Of a stretch of DNA of 64,000 nt, positions 36,082 to 46,700 are shown one piece after another. The position numbers were made by a program, and so were the translations under genes. The DNA lies in the NCBI RefSeq assembly GCF_036884655.1, contig NC_088339.1, positions 27,113,501 to 27,177,500 on the forward strand. Direction: 5' to 3'. The notes under the pieces were generated by a model. The model saw only the letters and a program-made list of their open reading frames with translations, had not been told where the DNA came from and did no database searches. The stretch comes from Musa acuminata AAA Group (taxonomy: Eukaryota > Streptophyta > Magnoliopsida > Zingiberales > Musaceae). The first letter of the stretch is position 1, and each line of letters begins with the position of its first letter.

Positions 36082-37842
36082 TTAATTCATAGCTTCAATC
36101 TGCTGAAGAGTCTCCACAACCTCATCCATGGACGGGCGAGCTTTAGGATCGTCTGCAACGCAGCTCTTGGCCAGTCGCGCCGCAGAAAGAGCCGCCTTCA
36201 CTGGATACTGGCCCTCCAGTCTCGGGTCCATGAGGCGAGCCAACTTCGGGTGATCCGAGAGGTAGGACTTCGCGTATTCCACCAACCGTTGTTTGCCTGT
36301 CCGGCTCGCATCCAACGCCCTCTGCCCAGAGAGCATTTCCAGCAACACCACTCCCATTCCATACACATCATTCTTCGCAGTCAAATGGCCTGTTCATGGA
36401 GATATCCATGAGATAGAATCGTAATAGAACAGCATCTGTGATACGTACGTACCAGTTGCTATGTACTCTGGTGCAGCATATCCGTAGGTGCCCATGACAC
36501 TGGTCGAGACGTGAGACTCTGCATCAGTTGGGCCTTCCCTCGCGATCCCCAGACCGGTGAGCTTCGGATTGAGGTTCTAACGAGGAACAAAGATTCAGAC
36601 ACTCATGGCGATTTCGGATTTCACAAGAGCTCGAAAGAAGAGCTGACGTACTGAATCAAGAAGGACGTGGGAGGAGGTGAAGTTTCGATGGATGATGCGA
36701 TTCTCTGGGGCATGTAAATATGCAAGACCTCGAGCGGCACCGACCGCAATCTTCAGCCTCTGCTCCCATGACAGTGGCTGCACAGCTGCTCCCTCTGTCC
36801 AAGTTTTAGCTAGTTAATATGCATACTTTCACCTTCTTCTTCTATCATTTGAAGCCTTTTGAGAAGGTATTTCTTGAACCTAAGGAACATTAGATTTGAT
36901 ACAGTACTCACGTGGGAAGAGGTGGTTCCCTAAGCTGCCTTTCTCCATGAACTCGTAGACGAGGAGGAGCTCGTCGTCTTCACAGCAGTAGCCCAAGAGA
37001 TTGATGAGGTTGGGATGCGACATCTTCCCCAGGATATCTACCTCTTTCTGCAGATCCACCAAACATCACACAGATTAGGTAGCTAAGCAACCATTCCCTT
37101 TGTTTTCATATGGCTTAATTAGTAATGTGATGATTTCTGATCATTAAAAATGTTCATCATTTCCTCTTTTCCCACATCAAATCACACCTCTTGATCCAGA
37201 ACAGGGGAAATGTACGGAACCTGACAAGTGTCTGTAAACAAGGAATTCATCATGAAATATAGAATTCTATAATTAGAAGGGTATTGGAAATCACCTGCCA
37301 CTCACTGAATCCTTGGAAACTCTCAGGCTTCCATTTTTTGACAGCGACGGCCATCCCCACCCCGTTATTTGCCGGAGTCAACGTCTTCTTGTCCACCCAA
37401 GCCTTGTACACAACCCCAAATCCTCCTTCCCCGATCATGTTCGCAGCCTGGAAGCTACGTGTGGCACTCTTCAGCTCATTAAACGCAAAGATCCGAAGGT
37501 TTGGGAACGCCTCTTCGGTTCTGGAGCTGCCGTCCAATGACTGTTCGACGGTGCCGGTGAAGACCGTCGATAGCTCTCTGTTGCCGCCGGTCGTCGTCGT
37601 CGACCATCCTGCGACAAGACAGGAGAAATGTGATGATCACATAGAGAACTTTCCATGGTCATAGCAAGCAGCTGGAGAAGAATTAGAAACAGAAAGAAGA
37701 ACTCGGAATCAAAAGATCAAGCAAGCCTCAGATGAGTGACAACGAGGAACATGATTCATCTTCTGTCAGCAGTACCTGGACCGCGAGGTCCGGTGACCAC
37801 AGGGTTGACAGAATTCTCAGGGCCTCCAAAGCAGTTTCCCAT
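36082..37842 (-). CDS. Receptor-like cytoplasmic kinase (RLCK-VII-like), predicted pseudokinase
   Basis: The exons are 37842-37776, 37608-37295, 37047-36912, 36794-36652, 36576-36453 and 36389-36082, giving 363 aa. It starts [10 protein letters not shown], a myristoylation/palmitoylation site typical of RLCK-VII proteins. The ATP-binding half looks intact: glycine loop GEGGFGVVY (82-90) and the beta-3 lysine K113 in VAVKK. The catalytic half is not. HRD is HRN (N210), the metal-binding Asn of the catalytic loop is His (H215), and DFG is GLG (228-230). The activation segment keeps SHVST and [10 protein letters not shown]. Phosphotransfer should be lost, leaving a nucleotide-binding scaffold. 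It converges on the CNL gene 203 bp away and may share its locus with the ARPK gene upstream. Exon 1 could be an alternative first exon. Confidence 0.88.
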
Positions 37843-38360
37843 CACCCCACAACTTCTTCCTTTTTCTTCTTTTCCTTTCCTCTATTCTTCTCTCTCTACG
37901 GATGTACAATCTCTATCTATCAATTTGTCCAAGAAGATGTAGAGGAGAAGAGCCAAATGAAAGAGAATTAATAGAGGAAGTGAGAGAAATTGCGGACTTG
38001 CTCTGAATCTTCCAAGATCTTTCTCCATTGCCTTTGGTCGTTGAAGTCCAAGTCCACGCTCATTAAATTCCTGTCGTTCGCGTCTTCATTTGAACTTTGA
38101 ACGAGTGGTGATATTGCTACTTTGCATTCACATGTTCTAATTTCATGCAATACATATGAAGAAACTAACAACGACAAGTAATCAGTCGAACATACTATAA
38201 TTCCACATCGTGAAAACTAAAATTACCACACAGCCAAATTGTTTCGAGATACATAAAAGCCTCTTTCGCTGCTGCAAATCCGAACTACGAATTGATATGT
38301 TCAACATCATTGCAATACCAAATTCCTTTAAGATAAAAAACGGCCTAATAGATCCTCTCT
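37843..38360. other. Gap between ARPK/acidic gene and pseudokinase
   Basis: 518 bp with no further gene. It must contain the promoter of the pseudokinase if the two genes are separate, or be intronic if they are one transcription unit. A pyrimidine-rich stretch lies at about 37858-37895. Confidence 0.4.
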
Positions 38361-41300
38361 CTAACTATAATGTGGGTGGTACTCATCCTCGTCCGATTCT
38401 TCACGGTCGTCATCGTCGTCGTCTGATTCTTCACGGTCGTCATCGTCATCGTCATCGTCCGATTCTTCACTGTCGTCATCATCGTCATCCGACTCTTCAC
38501 CGTCGTCATCATCGTCATCCGACTGTTCATGGTCGTCGTCGTCGACCGATTCTTGGTGGTCGCCGTCGTTCCATCGTTCGTGCTCACGGTCGTCCTCGAC
38601 CCACTCTTCATTTAGCCTTCTGTTGACATTGGCATTAGCATTCAGAGATAACTCTCTAAATTTCGGCACATACTCTTCAATTATGTCACCTGCAAAATCA
38701 TTGTATATGCCAATGCATCGTAGATATGAGACAATGTGTTTTGAAGTATTTATAAATCTTAATAGTGTTGATCAAAGATCAACATAGAACACATGATATG
38801 CATAATATTCATAAAAATAAAATCAAACATTATAGAATTGTCCGTTTTAATATGTGCTCTACATGATTTCACCTTTACGTATGAGTGGCGTTACCTTAGA
38901 TCTAATAATATATAGGACTAAATTGGTTATTAGTAAAGCCCCTAATTCAGAAACCGATACACAGTGGACGTCGTCTCAGTTTAGAACGACTTTACTGATA
39001 GAAATAATAGAAGATAAGAACATTATAATATAAGAAGCTTTATTGTAGAAATGAAATAGCTTTAGCTTGAATCTATTAACATGTTCCGGAATTAGGAGGA
39101 AGGATTTCCCTAACAGAATAGAAGATTTTCCTCAACAGAATAGAGAAATTTCCTCATATAGTTAGGAAAATCTTATCTTCTATCATGCCCCCGCAAGATG
39201 ATGCTCCTGATAAGGATACCAATCTTGGATTGATGCAAAGAATTGTTTACAAGCGAGAGGCTTCATGAGTAAGATAAGTATAGATCGCTGCTGCTACTGC
39301 TGTGATTGTTGTTGCTGTGATGGCACAAGCGTTCCCTTCATTCTCCTTAAGTCTGCCGAATGTTGACAGATCAGCGAAGACTACCGCGGTGAGGAAGATG
39401 AGATTGACCACGGAGCCTCTTAGGAATGCAACGGCGTTGGTCGCTGGCCGAAGGGTGAAGCTTCACTTTTCTCAGCGACGTTGGTCGCTGGCCGAAGGCA
39501 AGAGCGAAGCTTCGCTTTTCTCAACGACGTTGGTCGCTGGCCGAAGGCAAGAGCGAAGCTTCGCTTTTCTCAACGACGTTGGTCGCTGGCCGAAGGCAAG
39601 AGCGAAGCTTCGCTTTTCTCAACGACGTTGGTCGTGGTTGTGATTACGACGGCTGCGACGGTAGAGAAGAAATCTACAGTAATGTTGCAGTGATGCTACT
39701 ACAGCAAAGGAGGAAACTGCAACAGAGGAGGAAGCTGTAGCAGAAGAGGAAGGAAAATAGCTACAACGAGGAAGAAAGGTGGGGCAGTGCTGATGAGCAG
39801 CACTAGAGATGCCGTAGTGGAAGGGAACGGACGTTGGCGTAGAGTAGCAACACCAATAATGAATTGGCAGCGAGAAGAGAGCTTGCTCTACGCAAGCGGC
39901 TCTGATACCATGATAGAAATAATAGAAGATAAGAACAATATAACATAAGAAGCTTTATTGTAGAAATGAAATAGCTTTAGCTTGAATCTATTAACATGTT
40001 CCGGAATTAGAGGAAGGATTTCCCTAACAGAATAGAAGATTTTCCTCAACAGAATAGAGAAATTTCCTCATATAGTTAAGAAAATCTTATCTTCTATCAT
40101 TTACCCCGTTGGTGTGTCCGAAAGGAAAAGGAAAGAAGCGTGAATTGTCAGAATTTTTTTTAAAGTTTTAAATATTTTTAGAGTATTTTAATTTAAAAAA
40201 ATTCTCATATAATATATATATGAAATAATTATTTTATTTATATCTTGATTGAAACGATCGAATTCAAGATCATCGTGTTGAATCTCGGATTTTGATGATG
40301 AAATATAATTTATGTTTTGAGTGACTAGCTTCGATCATGAAAAGATAATTAAAGTAGGAAATCAATATTGGGCCAGAGTGAAATATGTAAGAAGATTGGA
40401 CGTCGAGCTGAAGGATCGGTCGACATGTCAGCAAAAGGCTTGAGTTTGAGCATCAGGCCTAGAAGAACGGATATTGTGCTAAGAATATCGGAGTTGCGAA
40501 AGTTAATATGTCGATCAGGTAAAATGCTGCAAAAGAGAACGATGCGTTGAAGGATTAGATGAAGCACCGTTGAACCAATAACATACTGGACAACATGTGA
40601 TTAATGCTTTGTAATAATTATCTAGATCGGAATAGTTTTAAGTTATAATTGGGTTAGAATTAGACCAACTCAATTAGGGATCAATTGAGCCTATGTTGGG
40701 GTGGTTTTGGGCCAAGAGAAAGGCCAATTCAGTGATCCAAGCGGTAGCACCGCTAGAGGCTTAGTCTTCAAGATAGTCTCCGAGATTGTGTCAAGCGGTA
40801 GTACCGTCAGACTGGTCGATGGTACCACCTAATGTCAGTGCTGTAGGTAGTAGTACCGCCCAACATAAACGATGGTACTATCAGGATCCGGAAAACCCAA
40901 GATGAGATATTTTTTGGCTTTATTTTTTAAGTCATTTAAGATCTATAAATACTTCAGTTATTCCTGAAGATTTAAGAATTGAGCAAAAAGGAAAAAGAAT
41001 TCTAAGTTAAAAAGTGTTGTAATCTATCTAAGTTTAGTGAGTCTCTTCCTTCAAGAGTTAGAAGATTTCTAAGGGAATAGTGAAGTCTAAAAGAAAGAGA
41101 GGTGTAAAGGTTCTCTTTTGTGAAAAGGAGAAAGAGATATAAAATGGTAATTGATCTTCATCCATTGAAAGAAGATCGGTAGTGGAAACCGATCGGCTCG
41201 AGCGAAGAAGAATCGAGAGTTTGTAAGTCACAACGATCGAATCATTATAAATCTGGATTGTATTTACTTTATCCTTTTCATTGATCTTGCAAACTAATTT

Positions 41301-42757
41301 ACTTATTTATTATGCTTACTAATACTTTTAAGTTAAACTCATATTTTCGATACGAGTTTTATCGAACTTAATTTTTCTCATATTTTGAACTAATTCACCG
41401 CCCTTCTGTGATGACTTGATCCTAACACATTGCTTATGCAAAAACATAAGTGTTGAGAGGAGAGGAGTGGAGCAACAATGGAGTTTGCTTGGGCATGGAG
41501 ATGGTTGACCGACTGGGTCAACCCACGCACAAAAGCATAGGTGGGTAGGGAACGAGAGGGGGCCGGTTAGTGAGGCCAGCTCATAAACGTGTGGAGGCAT
41601 AGATGATCGGGGAGGGTAGCCGATGGGTGAAGGACGATGGTCGATAGAATTAAGATGATTATTAAAAAAATTATATTATTTTAATTTTTTTTAAGTTGAA
41701 AGATAAAATTCTTAAATTTAGGATTTTTTTATGAGAATTCGTCCAAATCGGTAGAAGCGGAGTCATTTTAACTATTGATTAAGTCTTAATTTTCTAATCC
41801 TCCAACTAATATATGACTAAACATGATTTTATCACCATCTTAAAATATAATGAATAAAATCACCGCTATTTATTGCAGCGTAGCAGACCTACCAACTGAG
41901 ATAACACGTACAAATCATCAAACGTGAAGGCGAATCAGCAGATAATAAACTCACCCGAACGGTGCTCTTCGTCACTGTATTCATCTTCGGAGTCATACGG
42001 ACGAAGCTGCTCGGGATCCTCCTCTTCATCATCCGATGAACCATACGATGGCTGCCAACGGGAATCATTGAAAACAAGTAAATTCCATGAGGCCCACGAG
42101 GATCATTTCGATGATATATAAATCCACATGCAGCAGCGACATAGCGGAGGACTTTTTATATTAAATCTATTTATTGAAAATATAAGTTAATCGATGAAGA
42201 CTTTAACCACAAAAATACTGAGTTTAATTTTCGTCTTTTCCCAATTATTCTTCAAAAAAAAAAAAAAACATAGAGAGAAGGAGTACGAGCGAGAGATGAT
42301 CGGCAGAAAGCAGATTTATCAAAGTCAACGTGGAAGCCGCGTAAGAGTAATAGATGAAAGAGCAGCAGACGACGATGATGATCCATACCCTGTATCCATA
42401 GTCTTGCGATAGCTGGATGAGAGGAAACAGCCTCAAGATCCTATCGACCTCGTCCTGCGCTTCTCTGATCTTGTCTCGGATGCTCTTGCCTTTGATCAGG
42501 CGATACGCATAACTGCGTCTGCTGCAGTCGACGATGACATCGTATGACGACTCCAGAGTTCGCTGCAGGTTCGCCAACGTCTGCTGCGTGGCTTTATCGA
42601 GTTGCGCGCCCCTTAGCGGCTCCAAATGCCTGCCGATGTCCTGCAGGTGGACGGCGAATCTCCAGCAAACCCGAGGGAGGTCTCTCGCAGTCGAAACGGC
42701 GTCTGAAATCTTCGCGATCAGCTGGGCGACGGTGGTGAGGTCCCCTATGAGCGCCAT
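38361..42757 (-). CDS. ARPK-domain protein (MCA1/MCA2-like N-terminus) with acidic repeat tail
   Basis: The exons are 42757-42389, 42051-41955 and 38689-38361, giving 264 aa. Residues 1-123 resemble the ARPK domain, the N-terminal region shared by the plant Ca2+-channel proteins MCA1/MCA2 and a set of rice putative kinases: TVAQLIAKISDAVSTARD, a LQDIGRHLEPL segment, LESSYDVIVDCSRRSYAYRL and ILRLFPLIQL. Exon 2 is Ser/Asp/Glu-rich. Exon 3 encodes repeated Asp runs with ES or EES spacers from GAY-type codons, ending HPHYS. There is no kinase or PLAC8 domain. Intron 2 (3.3 kb) holds two retrotransposon insertions. Exon 1 ends in phase 0 and exon 2 in phase 1, exactly as in the ARPK-kinase at 43.8-49.5 kb, so exon 2 could also splice in frame to the kinase exon at 37608. 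Exon 3 is the least certain part. Confidence 0.65.
38400..38605 (-). repeat. Imperfect trinucleotide (GAY) repeat coding for the Asp-rich tail
   Basis: On the plus strand it reads as runs of CGTCGTCATCATCGTCATC with short TCCGACTCTTCA interruptions; on the coding strand as GAT/GAC codons with Glu-Ser spacers. The unit is roughly 30-50 bp, and such tracts change length easily. Confidence 0.8.
38996..40099 (-). mobile_element. TRIM-type non-autonomous LTR retrotransposon
   Basis: Two near-identical LTRs (38996-39185, 190 bp; 39911-40099, 189 bp) begin TGATAGAAAT and end TTCTATCA. A 5-bp target-site duplication TTTAC flanks the element (38991-38995 and 40100-40104). On the minus strand the LTR at 39911-40099 is followed directly by TGGTATCAGAGC (39910-39899), the initiator-Met tRNA primer site, so the element is transcribed on the minus strand, and a G-rich tract precedes the other LTR. 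The 725-bp interior has no gag or pol. Size and structure fit a terminal-repeat retrotransposon in miniature. It lies inside the ARPK gene's second intron, in the same orientation. Confidence 0.93.
39435..39634. repeat. 49-bp minisatellite inside the TRIM element
   Basis: Units at 39435-39479 (45 bp), 39480-39528, 39529-39577 and 39578-39626 are followed by a partial unit. Each full unit begins GTTGGTCGCTGGCCGAAGG and contains the palindrome GCGAAGCTTCGC. Units 2-4 look identical, so the expansion is recent. Confidence 0.92.
40276..41427 (+). mobile_element. Solo LTR of a Copia (SIRE/Maximus-type) element
   Basis: The block starts TGTTGAATCTCGGATTTTGA and ends GATCCTAACA, terminal sequences I associate with SIRE/Maximus Copia LTRs, and is about 1.15 kb long. 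Flanks CATCG (40271-40275) and CATTG (41428-41432) look like a slightly diverged 5-bp target-site duplication. No primer site or internal domain follows, so it is best read as a solo LTR left by recombination. The interior includes complementary GCGGTAGTACCGC-type motifs (about 40739-40865). Confidence 0.65.
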
Positions 42758-43792
42758 TGCCCTCACACGATCTCAAGTAGGCCTCTCCCGCGGAGGAGGC
42801 TACAGAAGGTTCAGAGAACCGTATGTGCATCTCGTCTTCCGTCGGTGATATATGTATTACGAGACAAAGAAATGCACATAAATATCTATACATATAGAGA
42901 GAGAGACTTGAATTAGTCTTTGTTTGAACCCCTTGTGTTTAGACGACGGCAAATCAATGTCCAACATAGACAGCGAAGGCGATATCCAGTTCTTGCCTGC
43001 TTTAGAACAAGCAGGTTTTGACTTATTAGCTCTTTCGGTAGAGTGCCAATAGAATAAACAACTAGAAAGATGGCATTAAGGTCTTCACTGCAGATCTCGA
43101 TGCAAAACAAACAAAACTCCACAATTTTTATACTCCAAGCAACTTTGAACGTGGACTTTTCGTTCCCCCTCCTAATCGTGTGTTAGGTGGGTTGTCAGGT
43201 TCAGGCAGTCGTTAAGATCATTAACAAAGACCTCTCGACAACTTGCAGTCTTTCTTTTTTCATCTTTGGCTATATGTCTTTGTTATTGTATTCGATAATT
43301 CTATGATGATGCTCACTTTTCAAAATAGATAATGTAGATCGGTTGTCTGTTCTGTGTTAGGAATCATAAAGGCTTGACTCTGTTCAAGACGATCATCGGG
43401 CTCAATAATTGGACCATAATCTCCACATAGCTATTGTGTCCTGATCATATATGTTTTCATGCACGAGTATAAACCTCATCGAATTCAATTTATTCTCAAT
43501 AATCAATCTGTATATTTACAGATAATTCAGGAGAATACATAACTACAGCAGATGCAGATGGTGGGGAAGTGGGAAACAAGAATTTTGATGTCAACATGAA
43601 CATGACACAACGCAGTCCCTCTTCCTTTTTTTTTTTAACAATCTGAACTAAGATCTCACAAAACAAGATGATGTTACATGCTTATCTTCGCGTAGGGATG
43701 CATGATAGATTGCATTACCATATAAAAGGCCTGATACATTAATTACCGGTAATTCACAGGGACTGTCTTCCACAACTTCAATGGTAACATGG
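42758..43792. other. Spacer between the two ARPK genes
   Basis: About 1 kb of AT-rich DNA holding the promoter of the ARPK/acidic gene and the 3' flank of the ARPK-kinase. No further gene is seen. Confidence 0.45.
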
Positions 43793-46700
43793 TCACTTGC
43801 AATTGGAGAAGGATAACTCTACATCCGCATCGAAAGGCGCAGGCCCATGTACCATCACCCTAGAATCTGAGAAGTGGATATCATGCAGGAAGGGACAAGG
43901 ATCAGAAACATTTGTAGGACCCAAACTAGTTGGAGACATGCCCATAGTTTGAATCTGCTCAAGGGTCTTCACAGCTTCTTCCATGGATGGACGTCCGGTA
44001 GGATCAGCACCAACACAACTTCGAGCGAGCTGGGCTACAAGAAAAGCAGCTCTTAATGGATATTGGCCATTGAGACTCGGGTCCATTATTCTATGCAGCT
44101 TTGTATAATCCGTGAGACACGAACTGATAAATATTTCTTGGAAGCTCTGTCCAGTGGGTTGGTGTACATATTCTAATGTCTCTTCGCTTGGTTGACTTGT
44201 TTGACTGTTCTCTTCGCTTGGTTGACTTGTTTGGCTGTTCTCTTCGCTTGCTAGTATTATATCAGATGCCCTCTTACCGGAGAGCATTTCCAGTAACACG
44301 ACTCCAAATCCAAATACATCAATCTTATGATTCACAACGCCTGAAAAAAAAAAAAAATTACATTAGAATATTCATAAGATGAAAGTAATAGGAGGTGGTC
44401 AATCATATCTTCATTAAAAGTACCGCTCTTTATGGGTAGATGGAGAAGTTATGGATACAGTCATTATGAAAATATAGAGTTATTAAGCTTCAGCAATCAG
44501 AACTAGTGCACAAACAAACAATGTGACTTACATATATTGTAATTAAGAGGAGGAACTATTAATATGAACAAAAAGTTTTCATCGTCTTGGGGCAGTGGGC
44601 TACGCTAGTTTATGAATGATATCTTCTCTTTCACTTGCACCTGCAGCTAGCCCAGGGTGTGCAATTTTATAAACGAGTTTTACGAGAATTGTTGTAACCG
44701 GAACTGCCTACGTTGTTATTTCTGTGGAAGGAGATCTTCATGATCATTTACCTGACTCAAAGTACTCAGGAGCCAGATATCCAAAGGTGCCACAGAGGTC
44801 TGCTTCGACATTGGAGTCTCTGGCAGTCGGGCCATCCATTGCAAGCCCAAAGTCCGACAGCTTTGGGTTGAAATTCTAAGAATGAATATAAGTTTCAATA
44901 CACATGTACCTCTTCCAAAAAAAAAAAAAGATTATTGAAGACCTAGAAAGGTGTACATACCGAGTCAAGAAGAATGTTGCTGCTCTTCACATCTCGATGA
45001 ATGATGAATGATGCGTGTAAAAAAGCAAGGCCTCTAGCAGCACCAACTGCTATTTTTATCCTTAGATCCCATGAAAGTGGCTGTGAATCTGTAAAAAGAG
45101 TTCTGAGAATATGAATTTAACCATTTTAGGAAAAGATTATTCAGAGACTCATCAAGGCATGGAGCCATAAACGATCTCATGTGTATCACATGGTGATGAA
45201 TTTAACCATTTTAGAATGCATGGTTAAAGGTTTATTCAATTTAAATCATTAGGTCACACAAGACAGGAAGCAAATTAATGACGAAACTCACTTTGAAACA
45301 GGTGTGCAGCCAAGATCCCATTATTCATGAACTCATAGACAAGAAGGATTTTTTTCTTCTTCTCCTTTGAGCAATATCCAAACAACTTTATCACATTAGG
45401 ATGCGACAGTTTTCCTAGAAATTGCACCTCAGTCTGCCAAAGGAGAAAGAGATGAGAAAGCATTAGCTTATTTTTTCTCGAAAGTGAAAATTCACACCTC
45501 TAAATAACACCAACAGTTGGAGTGAAGTTCTTAAACTTGTCAAATGAAGATATACTACGTTCATGTGAACTATCGTTCCAGCATTCTGATGCTAAAGAGG
45601 CATAATGGCTACACTGTTGATGTTGTGAACTGAATAACATACTGCAACACTTGATGGAATAAAAATGAGGAAAAAGAGATCATTTCTAAAAGACCAACTG
45701 TAGATGTCATCAATGCTAGTTTGATGATCCCCAGATCTCTATCATTTAGGGCATGGGACTTCAGTGGGATCACATAAACAGACTGTCACACTTTACACTG
45801 GCATAGTGGTTTTAAACAAAGAATTAATTACTGGCGAAACATAAAGGATATTTGTATGTAAGAAGATCTACAAAATTAATTAAAACTCAAACTACAAGTG
45901 TTAATGTGTCAAGCATCTATATAGTAAATTTGCATTAGAGATAAAATCCCAGGTCATAGATCAAATAAAAAAGTTGTCTGTACATGGCTACAGTTCTAGA
46001 TCAGTAAAAAATTAATCCAATGAAAATCTAAAATAAAGTTAACAACCAAGTAAAACAGTGACTAAATTTACTTATATGGAAGGGTCTAGGTAATCACCAA
46101 AGCTTCCGGCAACCCTTGTCTACTGAATCGGCTAAGTCTTTTAACAGCAATGGCTGTCCCAAGCCCACTATTTGCTTCTTTTCCTTTTTTAAGAAATCCA
46201 CGTCCACTAGTTGCTGCATTTAAAGAAATAGCGCTGATCCAACCTTTGTAGACAACCCCAAAACCTCCTTGTCCAAGAAGGTTCTCATCACTGAAGTTCA
46301 TTGTGGCACTCTGCAATTCCTTGAACTTGAAGATCCGACAAAACACATCATTGATTCCAAGCCCATGTTTATTGCTGTTTGTAATTTTGGTGTTATTCTC
46401 TGTCTCTGCAATCAACCTTCCTGCATGAGGACATGTGGAATTGTTAGTCAAGTTGTTGCCTTTTTAGTTAGATTAGGTTTCAGAAATTTATAACCAATTT
46501 TATGACAATTGTTGTATAATGTTTGCTCTTTTTTCTTTATTGCGAACGTTGTATATTGTTTAGCTGCTTTTAATGAGGCCATTCTTTGACAAAATTCTAA
46601 GTCATAAAGATAAATATCCAATGTGCCCACTTTTATAAATTTTTAAATGGCTAGTTGACCAAATCACTAAGGCTTGCACCGTTACATTACCTCTCCTATA

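Noticed and set aside
39435..39634. Regular 49-bp repeats that might suggest a CRISPR-like array
   Set aside because: There are no spacers between the units, it lies inside a retrotransposon, and the genome is eukaryotic.
40739..40865. GCGGTAGTACCGC-type complementary motifs as a possible regulatory hairpin
   Set aside because: They lie inside the solo LTR and are best explained as part of that repeat.
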